Shown here: piece by piece, positions 1 through 9,341 of the stretch
How positions within the stretch are numbered: position 1 is the first letter of the stretch
Layout of the letters: each line of letters begins with the position of its first letter
DNA from: Purshia tridentata
Lineage: Eukaryota > Streptophyta > Magnoliopsida > Rosales > Rosaceae
Assembly (NCBI GenBank): GCA_003254885.1
Contig: QANT01008766.1
Coordinates: 1-21,650 of the forward strand
Length of the DNA: 21,650 bases
Direction: 5' to 3'
Position numbers and translations under genes: made by a program
Notes under the pieces: model-generated
Told to the model about the DNA's origin: nothing
What the model saw: only the letters and a program-made list of their open reading frames with translations
Databases searched by the model: none

Positions 1-336
1 TAATTTATAAGTGAATTAATTAGGTAAGCAACAACAATGATCGAACATGTTACACGACCAACAGATCTAAAGTGAATTCTTTTACTAGATTAAGATCTAA
101 AATAAAAATGGGAAATGACGCAAGATCCAAAATCTGGTCTGTCAAGGTTAGATGCCAACTTATACAACCCAAAGTTAGATGAGAATATTACTCCACTCTG
201 ATCACCAATTAATTAGATGCCTATTTAATGTTGCTATTCTTACTGGCTGGCTAATTAATTACACATATATTATATATAAATAATAATCAAGTCAATAATC
301 TGTTGTTATATGTTACTTCTGAATATTGACTAATAC

Positions 337-372
337 AAAAAAAAAAAAAAAANNAAAAAAAAAAAAAAAAAA
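337..372. repeat. Poly-A run with two unresolved bases
   Basis: An uninterrupted A homopolymer is broken only by NN at 353-354. The Ns probably mark a short assembly or base-calling uncertainty, so the true homopolymer length is unknown. It could be the tail of a retroposed sequence, but no retroposon body was recognised next to it. Confidence 0.9.
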
Positions 373-458
373 CTTTGAAACTCCTAAAAATATAATTGTA
401 AATTGTCAGCTCATAACATGATTACAATTGTAATTGATAGTAAAACTCAAAAATACAT

Positions 459-510
459 AATAAATAACCCTTAGATGGAGCAATAATAAATAACCCTTAG
501 ATGGAGCAAT
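459..510. repeat. Perfect 26-bp tandem duplication
   Basis: Positions 459-484 and 485-510 are identical. The unit begins AATAAATAACCC and ends GGAGCAAT. It is a simple local duplication with no coding content. Confidence 0.95.
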
Positions 511-660
511 ACCAATTGAGAAACTCAAATTATTTCTGATCAACAAAATAGGTTAGCTAGTTACAAGGCCAAGTTAATTTTGATTTGACCCTTCAAATTT
601 TCATACCATATATAACACAAAACGCTACTACTTAAGAAAGCACACACATATATATAGGAA

Positions 661-779
661 GCTTCTCTTTTGCGAAAACATAAATGAACAAAGCGTAGCA
701 ATACGCTTCAGTGCAACTGCACAGTAATTCAATTTCTTATTTCGTATTCACTTTGCATTTTCTCTCCAAGGAGAGAAGC
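661..779. other. Nested hairpin region, possible foldback element
   Basis: An outer 8-bp stem pairs GCTTCTCT (661-668) with AGAGAAGC (772-779). Inside are a 7-bp perfect hairpin (691-697 with 702-708, loop GCAA), a small GTGC/GCAC hairpin (711-714 with 719-722), and a 7-bp TCTCTCC/GGAGAGA hairpin (761-767 with 770-776), which competes with the outer stem. The whole could be a worn foldback element or a structured non-coding RNA. No family was recognised and function is unknown. Confidence 0.4.
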
Positions 780-856
780 ATCCCATATATATATTACATT
801 TAGGTTTGGCAGGTTGGGCCACAATTAGAATAGATGAGGGATGAATGGTATGATAA

Positions 857-987
857 CACACGTGACTATAAATTATAATTGCAGAGGAGGAGCGTCTTCA
901 CGTGTGAAAGGCTGGACCACTCCAGTCAGTGGTGGTGGCATATATGAATCAATATATATCATCTGCTGGAAGAAGAAGACGCTCCTC
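857..987. promoter_or_regulatory. Paired G-boxes within nested inverted repeats
   Basis: Two CACGTG G-boxes (859-864 and 899-904) sit inside a perfect 9-bp inverted repeat: CACACGTGA at 857-865 against TCACGTGTG at 898-906. The 13 bases at 887-899 are also the exact reverse complement of 975-987, giving a long-range stem with a loop of 75 bases. G-boxes bind bZIP and bHLH factors. The nearest recognised gene starts 3.6 kb away, so a regulatory role is an inference; the region may instead be a decayed foldback element or a small-RNA precursor. Confidence 0.4.
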
Positions 988-1950
988 TAGGACCTCATCT
1001 ACCCAAAGTTGCCACCCACTCATAATAGAATATCATCAATATGTATAAAATATTCTTAATTAAATAAAGGAGCTTTAACAAAAAATATCCAACATCATTT
1101 TCTTTTCAACCATATCGTGCTACAGTTTAATGATTATAACTATTAATTTATTCTTTGAGTTTCTCTTTAAAATTATCTTTGACAAAAAAATAATTACTCA
1201 AATCAGTAATTGTTTGACAATTTAAAATGTGCAAACATGATACGGCATTGTGGATCAAAATTAAATATTTATGAGATTAATTGTTTATTAAAATTAAATG
1301 ATTGTGATTATTGAAGCATCCTTAGAGGGATAAACGTTTGCATGGCATGCAACAAATTTATACTTTAGAATAAAAAAGCATAAAACTCATCGATCCCTCG
1401 TATGGTGGCAATTTTGTTAATTAAATATGTATATAATGATGTTTAATATAAATATTGCATTTTGCAAGGTGGCTGGCAGAGAACTTGGGTCTTGGTGCAA
1501 GGACAGTGGGACTGGAACCTTTGACTCTGAGCAGTTTGGAAGCCCAAGATGGTCAGCAACTAGCTTTGACCGTTTTATGATCATCATGTTGTTGTTGTTG
1601 TTCCAATATTGCTTACAGATGCAGACTAGGTGGAGAAAATCATGGTTCCAACTCCAGGGTTTTACACCATCAAATTGCGAGTTCTTTGTCTTTTTTTTAT
1701 TGCTATTCAAGTATATTCTTTATTTTTCATTGGTTTTTGCAAATGCTGTAAAAAAAAGCCTCTCTGCTCACTTCCAGTAATTCACTACTTTTATTTTTGT
1801 ATTTTCTTTTGTTGAATCAAATTCTTGGCATCTTATTTTATACACATTTGTTTGGATGTACAGAAATATATAGAATTCATTGTTCTTTTTTTATTTTATT
1901 CTTTATAATTGGACTATTTCATAACTTTTTTTCACTTCTATTACGATGGT
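988..1950. other. Gene-free AT-rich sequence with a GC-richer island
   Basis: Most of this stretch is featureless. Positions about 1463-1565 are less AT-rich than their flanks, and GCTG and CTTGGG segments in the left half can pair imperfectly with CCCAAG and CAGC in the right half. A small open frame crosses this island on each strand, but neither translation resembles a protein I know and neither shows plant splice architecture. I see no supportable gene. Confidence 0.5.
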
Positions 1951-2077
1951 TGTTGAGAGAAATATTCTACATCGAAAATATGAGGTTTTGGGTAATGACT
2001 TATAAGAGTTTGAGGTACTCATTTCATTATCAACTGATTTTGAGATAAATGTCTAAATTTTTTTATGGTATCAGAGC
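1951..2077 (+). mobile_element. TRIM-like short LTR with primer-binding site (partial element)
   Basis: The sequence TGGTATCAGAGC at 2066-2077 is the initiator-methionine tRNA primer-binding site of plant Ty1/copia and TRIM retrotransposons. Directly upstream, a segment starting TGTTGAGAGA at 1951 has the usual look of a short LTR of about 110 bp. No second LTR copy was found downstream, so this is a truncated or heavily decayed non-autonomous element; its right limit is unknown. No gag or pol coding remains. Confidence 0.65.
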
Positions 2078-3533
2078 AATCTATTCAACATATCTACGTG
2101 TTAGGCTTAACAGCCACATATGTTTCCACATCATTTAATATGAATTGTCCACGTGTTAGACTTGAATGTCTAAACTTCTTCAATGATTGCACATAAGATG
2201 GCTACTTGCAGTTTTAATTTTTCTCATTCTAATTTTGAGTAGCTATTTGTTATGAATCCATTAGAACTTCATGTAAAAATGTATTCCTATGTACGTATGT
2301 GTGTCCGTACCATTATTTTTCTATTTGTTTTTGGGGTTTTATGAGAAATTAAAACATCTATATAATAGGCATGATATAATTCATTAGAAAGCTCAAATCT
2401 AGGCATGGAAATTCATTTAAAGAATGCAAAATCTTTACTTTTTAGGTTTTTAGATATTAAGGAGAAAGACAAATTCATACACACGTTGTCTATTCATACT
2501 CATTCTTTACATAAATGTTATTTGTATCTATCTATCGATATATGTGACACTATATATACAATTTAGAATGAATTTGATTACAATTCAATAAACTCGTAGA
2601 TACGTGTTCTTTTTCACTTGGGAGGTCCGATGCATTGCACAAGGGGCAAATTCATCGAGACTTTTGATGTTTCAAAGGTTTGTTTATCTACACATATAGA
2701 CTATAGTGCATATAATTGCCAACCTTTTACCTTCTATAGGTTCATGCATTAATTATAATCTTTTGAACTTTCATAGGTAGAACATGCTTATTACTAATGT
2801 TGGGTCTTTACTAATAATGCATGCATCTTATTAATTTCAGTATACATAGGTGGCCTTTGGTTGAAGAGAGTAATCATCATTCATAAATTATATAAACCTT
2901 TCCTATGAAACAAGCTTTTTATTATGCCTCATTTTGTTTGCTAAGTCTTGATTGTTATACATTATTCTACACCACCCATCTCCACCCCATTAGCTTTAAC
3001 ATATATCATAGAATAATTTTGATTGTTTTACTGCTATTATGTGGTTAACTTCTTGTATGTTCTTTTTTAATGGAAGTGACTTACTGAAAATTGACCATCT
3101 AATACAACTATTCAAAAAAAATTCTCAAAAGTAAGAGAATTTGAGCAATGTTGTAAACTTGTAATTGTGTTTGCGTTAGTCTTTCAATTTCTTGCGCTAG
3201 TCACCAATCTATTTATTTGTTGGGTATATCCACTAAACTCAGGCCTAGAAACAGAAGAATTAGGTCCACAGCTCTACATATCCTAAACTATTGGGCCACA
3301 AAATGGGTTCATATCATAGATAGCCCATAACCAAGAGTTTCCCGCGCAGGGCCTCTGTGTACCAACTTGTTGAAAGAACACATATTCGCATTTTCTATTA
3401 TCAAATCAATATAATGCAACCAAATGTGCAGCTTCTATTTGATGATCTAGTTGAAATTGCTCGACGTCGTACTACGTTGTTGTAATTTCTTTTCTGATTG
3501 GGTCTTTGATCTCCAATTCCCCATTGCTACATT
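2078..3533. other. Gene-free intergenic sequence
   Basis: The first roughly 150 bases may be internal sequence of the adjacent short-LTR element: CACGTGTTAG occurs twice, or nearly so, at about 2095 and 2151. Beyond that the stretch is AT-rich, with no supportable coding frame. Positions about 3219-3420 are less AT-rich and start TGTTGGG, which loosely suggests a solo LTR, but no target-site duplication or second copy was seen. Confidence 0.55.
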
Positions 3534-3659
3534 TTTGGTACTCATTTTGGTACCAAATTTTTAATCTTAACTATTCAAAAGAGTGTAAAGAGAGAAATAA
3601 AAGAAAATAAGTGAAAAGATGACTAAAATTAAAAACCTGGTACTAAAATGGGTATTAAA
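3534..3659. mobile_element. MITE-like foldback element, about 126 bp
   Basis: Left arm 3534-3565 and right arm 3628-3659 are inverted repeats of 32 bp with about six mismatches. Both arms contain the core GGTAC...TTTTTAAT. The arms flank a purine-rich loop of 62 bp. Length, long terminal inverted repeats and lack of coding fit a MITE. No clear target-site duplication could be picked out, so the superfamily is unassigned. Confidence 0.65.
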
Positions 3660-3825
3660 CTGGATAAAGAATCCATGCTAAAAAAAAAAATACACAATCA
3701 TATCCAATTAAATTAAATCCACAAGAAAATCATTCAATCCACCAAAATTTGATTATTAAGGTAACGATTGTATAAATCAAGTGGATATTTATAGTTTTAT
3801 TAGTTATAATATTAATAAGAGTGCT

Positions 3826-3952
3826 TATATTCCTACTACTCTATTTTATTTTTTTTACCCACTTTATTTTTACACCTTATATTAAATTTTATACAATATC
3901 ATAGAGAGTACGGGTGAGAAATATGACAGAGGACTAGAGGAGTAGAAATATA
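3826..3952. mobile_element. Degenerate foldback, MITE-like
   Basis: Positions 3826-3845 and 3933-3952 are imperfect inverted repeats of 20 bp, about 16 matching. The spacing gives an element of about 127 bp, close to the size of the clearer foldback 170 bp upstream, but the arm sequences differ. This may be a more decayed MITE or a chance palindrome in AT-rich DNA. Confidence 0.35.
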
Positions 3953-4558
3953 AAAGATCTATTATACGCATATTATAAGTTAATCATGAACAAGACGTGG
4001 CAGTGTGATATTTACACTGAAATTTTTCTCCATAATATCCTCCGCTAGCGAAAGCATGTATATATGTTCCAGTTATTATATTGTCAATTTGGCATGCCAT
4101 GCAATATGCATGCTGAGATGACAGATTTTTCACCAACTAGCCAAGTAATTTGCATATTTAATTTAAACCAACTTTCTCCTTCCTTGCATAGAAGACTGAT
4201 AGAACCAAATTGTATCATTTGTACAATTTGATTTCATTGTTAATTGTTACAAACAAAAGCACGTTCACTGCAGGCCACTGGTAAACTTATTAAACTAATA
4301 ATGGCCAAAACAAAATACCAGGCAGCCAAACTGAGCTGGAATCTTCATACATGTTCTAAGAATCCAAGACAATAATGGAAAATCCACATCACATTTGACC
4401 CGAAAAAAGCACCCATCCATCAACTTCAATCTTCAAACGAAACGACAGGACAGGTGCGTCCGAGGTGTGAGTGATTCAGCAAACCCCCAAAACGGCCACG
4501 TTTCATCTCTCCCGCGCTGACAGTTGGATATGGCCCGGTGGGCTCGTTCTCATTTTTG
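3953..4558 (+). promoter_or_regulatory. BT4 upstream region
   Basis: Gene-free sequence leading into the BT4 core promoter. From about 4390 the composition becomes less AT-rich. It includes a TTTGACC W-box-type core near 4394 and an ACGT core near 4499, both within 170 bp of the TATA box. These are short motifs with a high chance background; only the position relative to the gene makes them worth noting. Confidence 0.4.
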
Positions 4559-4567
4559 TATATATAG
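4559..4567 (+). promoter_or_regulatory. TATA box of the BT4 gene
   Basis: TATATATAG lies at the AT-poor to AT-rich switch upstream of the BT gene. It predicts transcription starting near 4590-4600. The following 190 bases are pyrimidine- and G-rich, like a plant 5'UTR, and end at a good splice donor. Confidence 0.6.
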
Positions 4568-4589
4568 GAGTTCAATATTGGAGAATCAT

Positions 4590-5913
4590 CACGTTGTCGT
4601 TTTCAAGTTCCCCTTCAAGGCCTCAACCCCGAGAGAACCAATCATCGGAAAATTAAAGGGGCTTTCTTTGGGTGAGGCTTTTTCGGGGGCAAAACGACAG
4701 CGTCTGGGGAAGTGATTTTTGCATTGCATTGCTTACTTCTGATATTTCCAATGTTCTTCTTTGCCTGCACTGATCTTTGAAAAGGGTATGTGATCTTTTC
4801 TGTTTTCTGAGAATTCAATGACTAGATAGAAATGGGTCATGGTTCATGAATCATACAATAAAAGGGTAATAATATTAGGTGGTTGTTTGTAATTTTTGGA
4901 ATCAAAATTGAATACAGGAGGAATTTTTACTATTATATTGCAAGTTGTGGGCAGCAATGGAATTATGAAAGTGACTAATGGAGGGTGCGTTTGAATTCTA
5001 TAATTATATATGCATGGCTGCTTCATTGTCTTTGTTAAATTGCATAATTAACTATTTAAGCTCCAATCAGATCTTCAAATTGACAAGCAATAGTAGGCAA
5101 ATTTTCTCTCTCTCAGGCATTTGACTTCTGTTGATTGATTGATTGGTTCTTGGGGGCCAGCATGTCTTTTATAGCCTTCTAGGAGATTTTTTGTGCCATA
5201 TATTGGCCAAAATCAAGCAAACACATATATATCTAAAGGTCATCAACTCTGCATTGCCACTGTATCTGGGAGATCTTATTCTGTTCTTTGATCTATTACA
5301 TTTTGTTGCTTTATCACAAAGATCGTCTGAGTTTGTTTTAATATGCTTAGTTTCATGGGGTTCTGATATCCTTTGATCCACTGGTAGTTTTGCTTTCCTT
5401 GTTGGCTACGATTTTTCCATTGCTAACATAAATGAACTTGGATGACTCTTTTTGTTTTATGGTCCTCGGGTTTTAATACATGAGACAATTGTGGGTTCTT
5501 GGAAGTAGGATCCATGGTTTCTCAATTTCCCATGGCTCTTGTCCTATGACAAAATCCTTTTAGTGGCCAAACCTCACAAACAGACCATTTCTGATGAATC
5601 AATTCTCTGTTACAAAATAAATAAATAAGATCACCAAAAGGGGAAGAAAGAAAAAAAACCACGTCTAAATATCTTATAACCACCCGAATGCCTTCTCTTA
5701 TGCATGCTGAATTCTTTTGATCTGATATGTATCCTGCACACTCATTCCCACTAGATACAATATTATCTGTTTAATTCAACATTGCGGTCATAAATAATAG
5801 GTAATGCTTTTAAAGAGTTTTTTCTTTTTTTTATCATGTCTTTGCTCCATGATCCACTCATTAACTGATTTTAAGAGTTATCATACTTCTGCAGAATTGT
5901 AGCTTAGACATTG
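4590..5913 (+). other. BT4 5'UTR with a probable 1.1-kb intron
   Basis: A non-coding first exon of about 195 bases (approximately 4590-4785) ends at AAAAG|GTATGT. The best acceptor is TTCTGCAG at 5887-5894, leaving 19 bases before the first ATG at 5914. The T-rich, AT-rich stretch 4786-5894 has typical plant intron composition. The splice is predicted from sequence only, and the transcription start is inferred from the TATA box. Confidence 0.55.
4751..4780 (+). CDS. Possible 9-codon upstream ORF in the BT4 leader
   Basis: The only ATG in the predicted first leader exon opens a 9-residue frame (MFFFACTDL) that stops at 4778-4780, five bases before the predicted splice donor. It is complete within the exon, so it would be present in every spliced transcript. 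It could dampen translation of the main frame, but such short frames are common by chance. Confidence 0.3.
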   Translation: MFFFACTDL

Positions 5914-8900
5914 ATGTGTAAGGTGGACAGCATTGTTTTGGGATCAACCATGGTCTCCAAGAAAGATTCTCCAAAGGTTCCTCCTCCGTGGCCTGGTCCA
6001 GTGACGAAAAATGGTCATAAGGGGTTATCAATGAACAGATCACAGCTAAGGGGGTACAGCTGTGTCTTTACAGAAACGAAAGATTTATGGGAGCGCCTCT
6101 TTGACGAAGGTTATAGAGCAGATGTTTCTATTAATACTGATGGTGGTGGCATTATCTATGCGCATGCTAACATTCTTGTAAGTTTATTTATTCAATGGTC
6201 TTTTTAAGTCCTCATTAAGTGTTAATTTGATAATACATGAATTTCCGATGAGAAAGACCAACATTTAGGGAAAATATTTTTTGGTACTGAATTTTTCAGT
6301 CATTAATCATAGAGACATGAAATCTGGATGCTTCATTAAAAAAACTGTTAGCTCATCTCTAGTTTCAAGTTTAGATAAATATCAGATAAGAGGATTGAAG
6401 GGAAATAAAACACGAACATGAAGGGTTGCTTGTTATATGCACATGGTCTAAACAAGGAAGCCATTTTTACTTGTTAAAGTAAGAGCGTCCAACCCAAAAA
6501 CAATTGGTGATGGGTTGAGAGGCTCATGATATTATTTTGTTGTACAAGGGTCGAAGTGCCTGATGTATGGTTTTTATAATCAACATGTATATTGAATGAC
6601 CTAGAGCACATGTTGCAAGATTGTGCCTAAAATGTGGATAGGTTGTCCGCTGATACCATTTTAAAGTTGAAGCATCAAACTCAAAACTAATTGGCAACAA
6701 ATGGAGAAGTCCAAGATGTTATAAATATTGCTGTGTGAGGATTGAAATAACTGATGTGGGATTTAATTATCTCAACATTACTTTATTAGTTTTCTCCATT
6801 GGGACCCTTGCCACCTTAGATTGAATCCTAATCATCATCTACTAGCATAATCATCCAATTTATTGGCAGATCTTGAGGTACACCCATTTTGAGCCATACT
6901 AACAACACCTTGAGAAGTGACCTGTAGGAATTTTCACCAAGAAGTCCACCTATCGGGTCAGGAATTTCACTTGAGTCACCTATTTTCCCTTAGCTCGCTC
7001 CACCTAATCAGAAATCTAAACCACCTCTAGGAATTTTCTCTAAGAATCTCCACCTATCAGGTGAGGAATTTCACTTGAGTTATATTGCGCCCAACTCAAC
7101 CACCTGGTGGATAGGTGTAGGGTTTTATCTTAAAAAGTCTTTGTTCAACTTAAAGAGATGTCTTATTTAATATATCCAACGTTAAATAGTCGATTATCCT
7201 ATGTGTGACAATTGTATTTGAGACACAATGTTCCTAATTTTGTTAGTTACTTAATTGTAATTTTTTTCACCATAAAATGATATAATTATATTGAAACTTA
7301 TAAACATAGCCATCCCCAATTGAAGAAGTAAACATTGCTTCCCATATGGACATGTTGCCTGTCGTTAAAATGTGACAATGAAGTGAATGCTTGGCATGGT
7401 AACTTATATGTGGATGCTATTCTGGCAGGGCATGACTTCTCCTGTAATGAAAGCCTTGTTGAAGCAATCAAAAGGGTTTTGTCGTCAACAATCAATCACA
7501 ATTCAGGGAGTTCCACATGATGCAGTTCGAGTATTTATTCGATTCTTGTACTCTTCCTGGTAACAATTTCTTCCCAAATGGGTGCTTCTCATTCACTTAA
7601 TTTCCTGTGGTGAATTTGATGCCTAGGAATTGGCCTTTGGGTCAGACTTCATAACTGAACCTAGGACATTTAGATGTAGAGCCCATACAGAATAGTGAAA
7701 ATTCATCTTTTTAATGTATGATGTATGTTGAAAGACTAAATTTGTTATAGTATTTGGTTAAATGTTTTGTGGACCTGAAAAATACAACTGCAAAATTAAA
7801 ACTTCTGGCCATTTGCCAACCTACTATTAACCTGTTTGTGGAGGAAACAGGAAGCTTAATCCACTAACCGGATGTTATTGACACAACTTGTGAAATGTGT
7901 CATAATTATAAGTTGGCACCATGGTATTGCATGTGTACTGATTGTTACTGGTGTTTCCTGTTTAGTTACGAGCAAAACGAAATGGAGGAATTTTTTGTGC
8001 AGTTGTTGGTGCTTTCACATGTCTATGTGGTTCCTCATTTGAAGCGGGAGTGTGAGCAGAAGCTGGAGCATGGGTTGCTTACCACAAAGAATGTGGTTGA
8101 CATCTTTCAACTTGCATTACTGTGTGATGCCCCTCGGCTTAGCCTCATTTGTCACCGTATGATCCTGAAGAACTTTAAAGCTGTTTCTGCAACTAAACCA
8201 TGGAAAGTGATGAAGAAGAGTCACCCAGCACTTGAAAAGGAACTCTTGGAGTCTGTGGTTGAAGAAGATAATGTAAGGAATCTGTTTGGTTTCTTCTTCT
8301 TTTCCTTTTATTTCCAGTAAGCTCCTTGGACATTCATGCCAAAACCCATCCCCATGTTTGAATTCATTTTCAGAGGCAAAAGGAGAGGATCAAAAAGATA
8401 AATGAGAGGAAAGTATATTTGCTATTATATGAGGCAATGGAGGCTCTTGTGCATGTATACAGAGATGGTTGTATAACAATTGGCCCACGTGATAAGGACT
8501 TCAAAGAGAACCAGGATCCTTGTAAATATGCAGCATGTAAGGGACTGGAACAGCTGGTTCGTCATTTTGCTGGTTGTAAGTTGAGAGTCCCTGGTGGTTG
8601 CATCCATTGCAAGAGAATGTGGCAGCTGCTGGAATTACACTCCCGCATTTGTGCTGATTCAAAAATCTGTAGGGTTCCTCTGTGCAGGTGTGCTCAATCT
8701 TCCTTTTTTTTCCCATTTAGTTTGCATGGAATGCACAGTCTTCTTCTTCCTTCTCTTTTTCTCTCTAGGCTTCATATTTCTGGTTGGTTGGGTAATGTTC
8801 TCTTGCTAGATATCTGACATGTTATATTTTAGACTTTTAATCTCTCACCATACATTAGAATAACAATCTACCTAATCAGTGATTCAGATTGACAATATGA

Positions 8901-9184
8901 CAACATAACATATTATTATGTAGTAAGAAAACGTAAATTTTCTCTAAATGGTTTTAGTTTTGTTTTGTTCTTAGACTGTCTACTATGTTTTATACAAGTA
9001 TGTAAACTTTGAACTAACTCTGGGAAATATTTTTCATTTCAGGAATTTTAAGGAGAGAATTAGGAAACAGAGTAAGAAAGACGAGACTAGGTGGAAAATG
9101 TTAGTGAAAAATATTTTGAAAACAAAGAGAATCGCAGGAGCACCATGTTTTTCATCAGCTACTGTCAGCTTTTTGTGGCAATGA
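5914..9184 (+). CDS. BT4: BTB/POZ and TAZ domain-containing protein 4-like (BT4)
   Basis: Coding exons are 5914-6177, 7429-7559, 7966-8272, 8374-8687 and 9043-9184. All junctions are GT-AG and phases join cleanly to 385 residues. The BTB/POZ domain spans about residues 57-165, across exons 1-3. The TAZ zinc-finger domain spans about 275-345, with the ligand set Cys284, Cys289, His298, Cys302, Cys310, Cys313, His323, Cys327, Cys333 and Cys338 intact. The basic tail (340-370, [10 protein letters not shown] and [14 protein letters not shown]) matches the calmodulin-binding region. Members of the plant-specific BT family bind CUL3, BET-type bromodomain proteins and calmodulin, and act as nuclear/cytosolic scaffolds in gametophyte development and in nutrient, hormone and defence responses. 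The first ATG has a weak context; ATG at 5950 (residue 13) has a strong one (AACCATGG) and would give 373 residues, near the length I recall for Arabidopsis BT4. The gene is intact. The assignment to BT4 rather than another BT rests on similarity from memory and on the neighbouring formin. Confidence 0.95.
6474..6777 (-). mobile_element. Decayed TRIM-like retroelement in BT4 intron 1
   Basis: Two similar segments, 6474-6585 and 6661-6777, lie in the same orientation. Both run from a TTAAAGT-type end through CAAAAACAATTGG / CAAAACTAATTGG to a CAACA end, and they align with many substitutions along their length. On the - strand each starts TGTTG, like an LTR. The - strand TGGTATCAGC at 6658-6649 sits right after the upstream LTR, where a tRNA-Met primer-binding site belongs. 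The internal part is only about 75 bp, so this is a non-autonomous TRIM-like element, inserted antisense to BT4 and old. Confidence 0.65.
6926..7082. repeat. Two-copy degenerate repeat, 103-bp spacing
   Basis: Positions 6926-6979 and 7029-7082 share AGGAATTTTC, then CCACCTATC, then AGGAATTTCACTTGAGT. In the second copy CACCTATCAGGTG is a short palindrome; in the first it is altered. GATAGGTG near 7110 repeats the core in inverse orientation. It is probably the remnant of a repeat family inserted in the intron; no family name can be given. Confidence 0.6.
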
Positions 9185-9341
9185 CATCTGGTTCTTATGG
9201 AACCTGATGTAATTGCACATTTGTTGTGATTAAACCATTGTTCCATTGTATCTGAATATGTAATTATTAAGAAGCAGAGTATCACTTCCTGTTGACGAAA
9301 TTTCGAAATTTCGAAATTGTTGTTAACTTGCCGATAATAAA
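9185..9341 (+). terminator. BT4 3'UTR with palindrome and candidate poly(A) signal
   Basis: The stop TGA at 9182-9184 is followed by an AT-rich trailer. An 18-bp perfect palindrome made of CGAAATTT units lies at 9296-9313. An AATAAA hexamer at 9336-9341 follows 23 bases later. Plant cleavage signals are loose, so the 3' end near 9360 is only a reasonable guess. Confidence 0.4.

Larger units (their letters stand above)
1..660. other. AT-rich intergenic sequence, left edge
   Basis: No open frame here looks coding. The stretch is strongly AT-rich and holds a poly-A run with two unresolved bases and a 26-bp tandem duplication, both listed separately. The rest shows nothing I can assign. Confidence 0.7.
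6178..7428 (+). other. BT4 intron 1 (1251 bp), rich in repeat debris
   Basis: Donor CTT|GTAAGT and acceptor TCTGGCAG|GGC join phase 0 inside the BTB domain (AHANIL then GMTSPVMK). The intron holds a decayed short-LTR element on the opposite strand and a degenerate tandem repeat, listed separately. Open frames inside it are not supported as exons. Confidence 0.85.

Noticed and set aside
459..510. Start of a CRISPR-like or longer satellite array
   Set aside because: Only two copies with no spacer; it is a simple tandem duplication in a eukaryotic genome.
1427..1780. A 117-residue + strand frame and a 97-residue - strand frame over the same island
   Set aside because: Neither translation resembles a known protein and the flanks lack promoter or splice signals. 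The imperfect hairpin is too weak to call a miRNA precursor.
3219..3420. Possible solo LTR beginning TGTTGGG and ending near AATGCA
   Set aside because: No matching target-site duplication, no second copy and no primer-binding site could be found.
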